A DNA stretch of 64,000 bases from contig JAEWLQ010000107.1 of NCBI GenBank assembly GCA_023457495.1, positions 1 to 64,000 of the forward strand. Reading direction: 5' to 3'. The position numbers and the translations under genes are program-made. The stretch is from Pseudomonadota bacterium. GTDB taxonomy: Bacteria; Pseudomonadota; Gammaproteobacteria; Steroidobacterales; Steroidobacteraceae. The notes under the pieces are model-generated. The model made no database searches, was not told the origin of the DNA, and saw nothing but the letters and a program-made list of their open reading frames with translations. Of the stretch, positions 63,209-64,000 are shown in pieces. The first letter of the stretch is position 1. Each line of letters begins with the position of its first letter.

Positions 63209-63298
63209 AATAAGATTCCGGCCGCATCACCCCGGAATCTGGGCTGTCCCTTGGGATAGCGGCGCTTCCGGGGCCAATTCAGACCTTGGGAGCATCTC

Positions 63299-64000
63299 GT
63301 GCCGACTTCCGATTCCGACCTGAACTTGCCGGGCTTCGCCCGCCGTCGCCTTACCGTGGCCGTCAGCCTCGCGCTCGCCGCGGGCGCCGTCCACGCGCAG
63401 ACGACCGCGAGCGCATCGACCACCGAAGAGGCCAAGACCCTTTCGAAGATCTCCGTGGAAGCCTCCGAGCCCGAGCCCACCCCGAAGGTCGATCGGCCGT
63501 CGTCGCCCAAATTCACGCAGGAGCTGATCGACATTCCGCAGACGATCACGGTCGTCAGCCAGGAAGTCCTGAAGCAGCAGGGCGCGACCACGCTCTCGCA
63601 GGCGCTGCGAAACACTCCCGGGGTCACGTTCCTGTTAGGCGAGAACGGCAACACCGCCACCGGCGATTCCGTCTTCATGCGCGGCTTCGACACCCAGGGA
63701 TCCATCTTCATCGACGGCATCCGCGACCTCGGCACCGTGTCGCGCGACGTCTTCAACACCGAGCAGGTGGAGATCGCGAAAGGTCCCGCGGGTCCGGACT
63801 ACGGTCGCAGCGCGGCGTCCGGCTACATCAACCTCGCGAGCAAGGTTCCGACGGCCGACAGTTTCAACGCCGGCGCCGTCAGCTACGGCACCGCCAACAA
63901 TGCGCGCATCACGGGCGACGTGAACTATCGCGTCGAAGGCACCGGCACGGCGTTTCGGCTCAACGTCATGGGGCAGGACGGCGAAGTCGACGGCCGCGAT
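63299..64000 (+). CDS. TonB-dependent siderophore receptor (5' part, runs off the window)
   Basis: The first 234 codons of an outer-membrane catecholate-type siderophore receptor. It starts at GTG 63299 and has a signal sequence (RRRLTVAVSLALAAGAVHAQ), a TonB-box-like stretch (KTLSKISVEA) and the plug domain: IDIPQTITVVSQEVLKQQGA, LSQALRNTPGVTF, DSVFMRGFDTQGSIFIDGIR, VEIAKGPAGPDYGRSAASGY, INLASKVP. No ATG suits the start. The barrel lies beyond the window. Regulation by Fur is suggested by the boxes upstream. Confidence 0.92.
   Translation, partial: MPTSDSDLNLPGFARRRLTVAVSLALAAGAVHAQTTASASTTEEAKTLSKISVEASEPEPTPKVDRPSSPKFTQELIDIPQTITVVSQEVLKQQGATTLSQALRNTPGVTFLLGENGNTATGDSVFMRGFDTQGSIFIDGIRDLGTVSRDVFNTEQVEIAKGPAGPDYGRSAASGYINLASKVPTADSFNAGAVSYGTANNARITGDVNYRVEGTGTAFRLNVMGQDGEVDGRD

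Overview
The window is a GC-rich (roughly two-thirds G+C), gene-dense piece of a Gram-negative chromosome. Gene order of the ribosomal block, a Xanthomonas-type oxidative L-fucose route, TonB and SapC genes, GH31/GH105 enzymes and many short-overlap operons suggest a plant-polymer-degrading gammaproteobacterium near Xanthomonadales/Steroidobacterales. That placement is inference; no rRNA is present.

Region 1 (1-2055): a poly-C stretch at the window edge, then a minus-strand S9 prolyl-oligopeptidase-type exopeptidase. Region 2 (2317-16256): an uninterrupted S10-spc-alpha superoperon, rplC to rplQ, including secY, rpmJ and rpoA, ending in a strong terminator. The usual first gene, rpsJ, is absent and the operon begins at rplC behind a structured leader. 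Region 3 (16418-25665): a seven-gene alternative chemosensory operon (CheW, CheR-TPR, CheW, CHASE3-like receptor, CheA-REC, CheB, REC-kinase-REC). It has the gene set of a Wsp system, but the diguanylate cyclase output is replaced by a hybrid histidine kinase.

Region 4 (25757-35401): mscL, pepQ, a small Ala-rich lipoprotein, a GNAT and gamma-glutamyltransferase pair, and a minus-strand run of alpha/beta hydrolase, histidine kinase with a degenerate receiver, isoprenylcysteine-methyltransferase-like membrane protein and GH-A glycosidase. Region 5 (35510-44894): a lipoprotein with Asp-rich calcium-type repeats overlapping uvrA tail to tail, two decayed minus-strand genes (apbE remnant, frameshifted tlpA), then DNA glycosylase, NUDIX, membrane AraC regulator, an esterase-fold protein without its serine, and SapC.

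Region 6 (45020-52598): a LacI regulator with a sugar-porter MFS, a VOC protein, a Tat-type small subunit plus GMC oxidoreductase pair, a 29-bp perfect inverted repeat, and a GH105 unsaturated uronyl hydrolase. Region 7 (52599-53938): a lower-GC accessory patch with orphan or broken genes. Region 8 (53939-61620): an IclR-led operon for oxidative L-fucose catabolism (FucP permease, aldo/keto reductase, lactonase, SDR) divergent from a PA14-containing GH31 lipoprotein. Together these fit uptake and breakdown of fucosylated xyloglucan fragments. Region 9 (61693-64000): zwf, then tandem Fur-like boxes and the 5' part of a TonB-dependent siderophore receptor.

Across the window an octamer GTRGATAG/CTATCYAC recurs at least 21 times by eye, often at the cost of rare codons. 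It is the most unexplained signal here.
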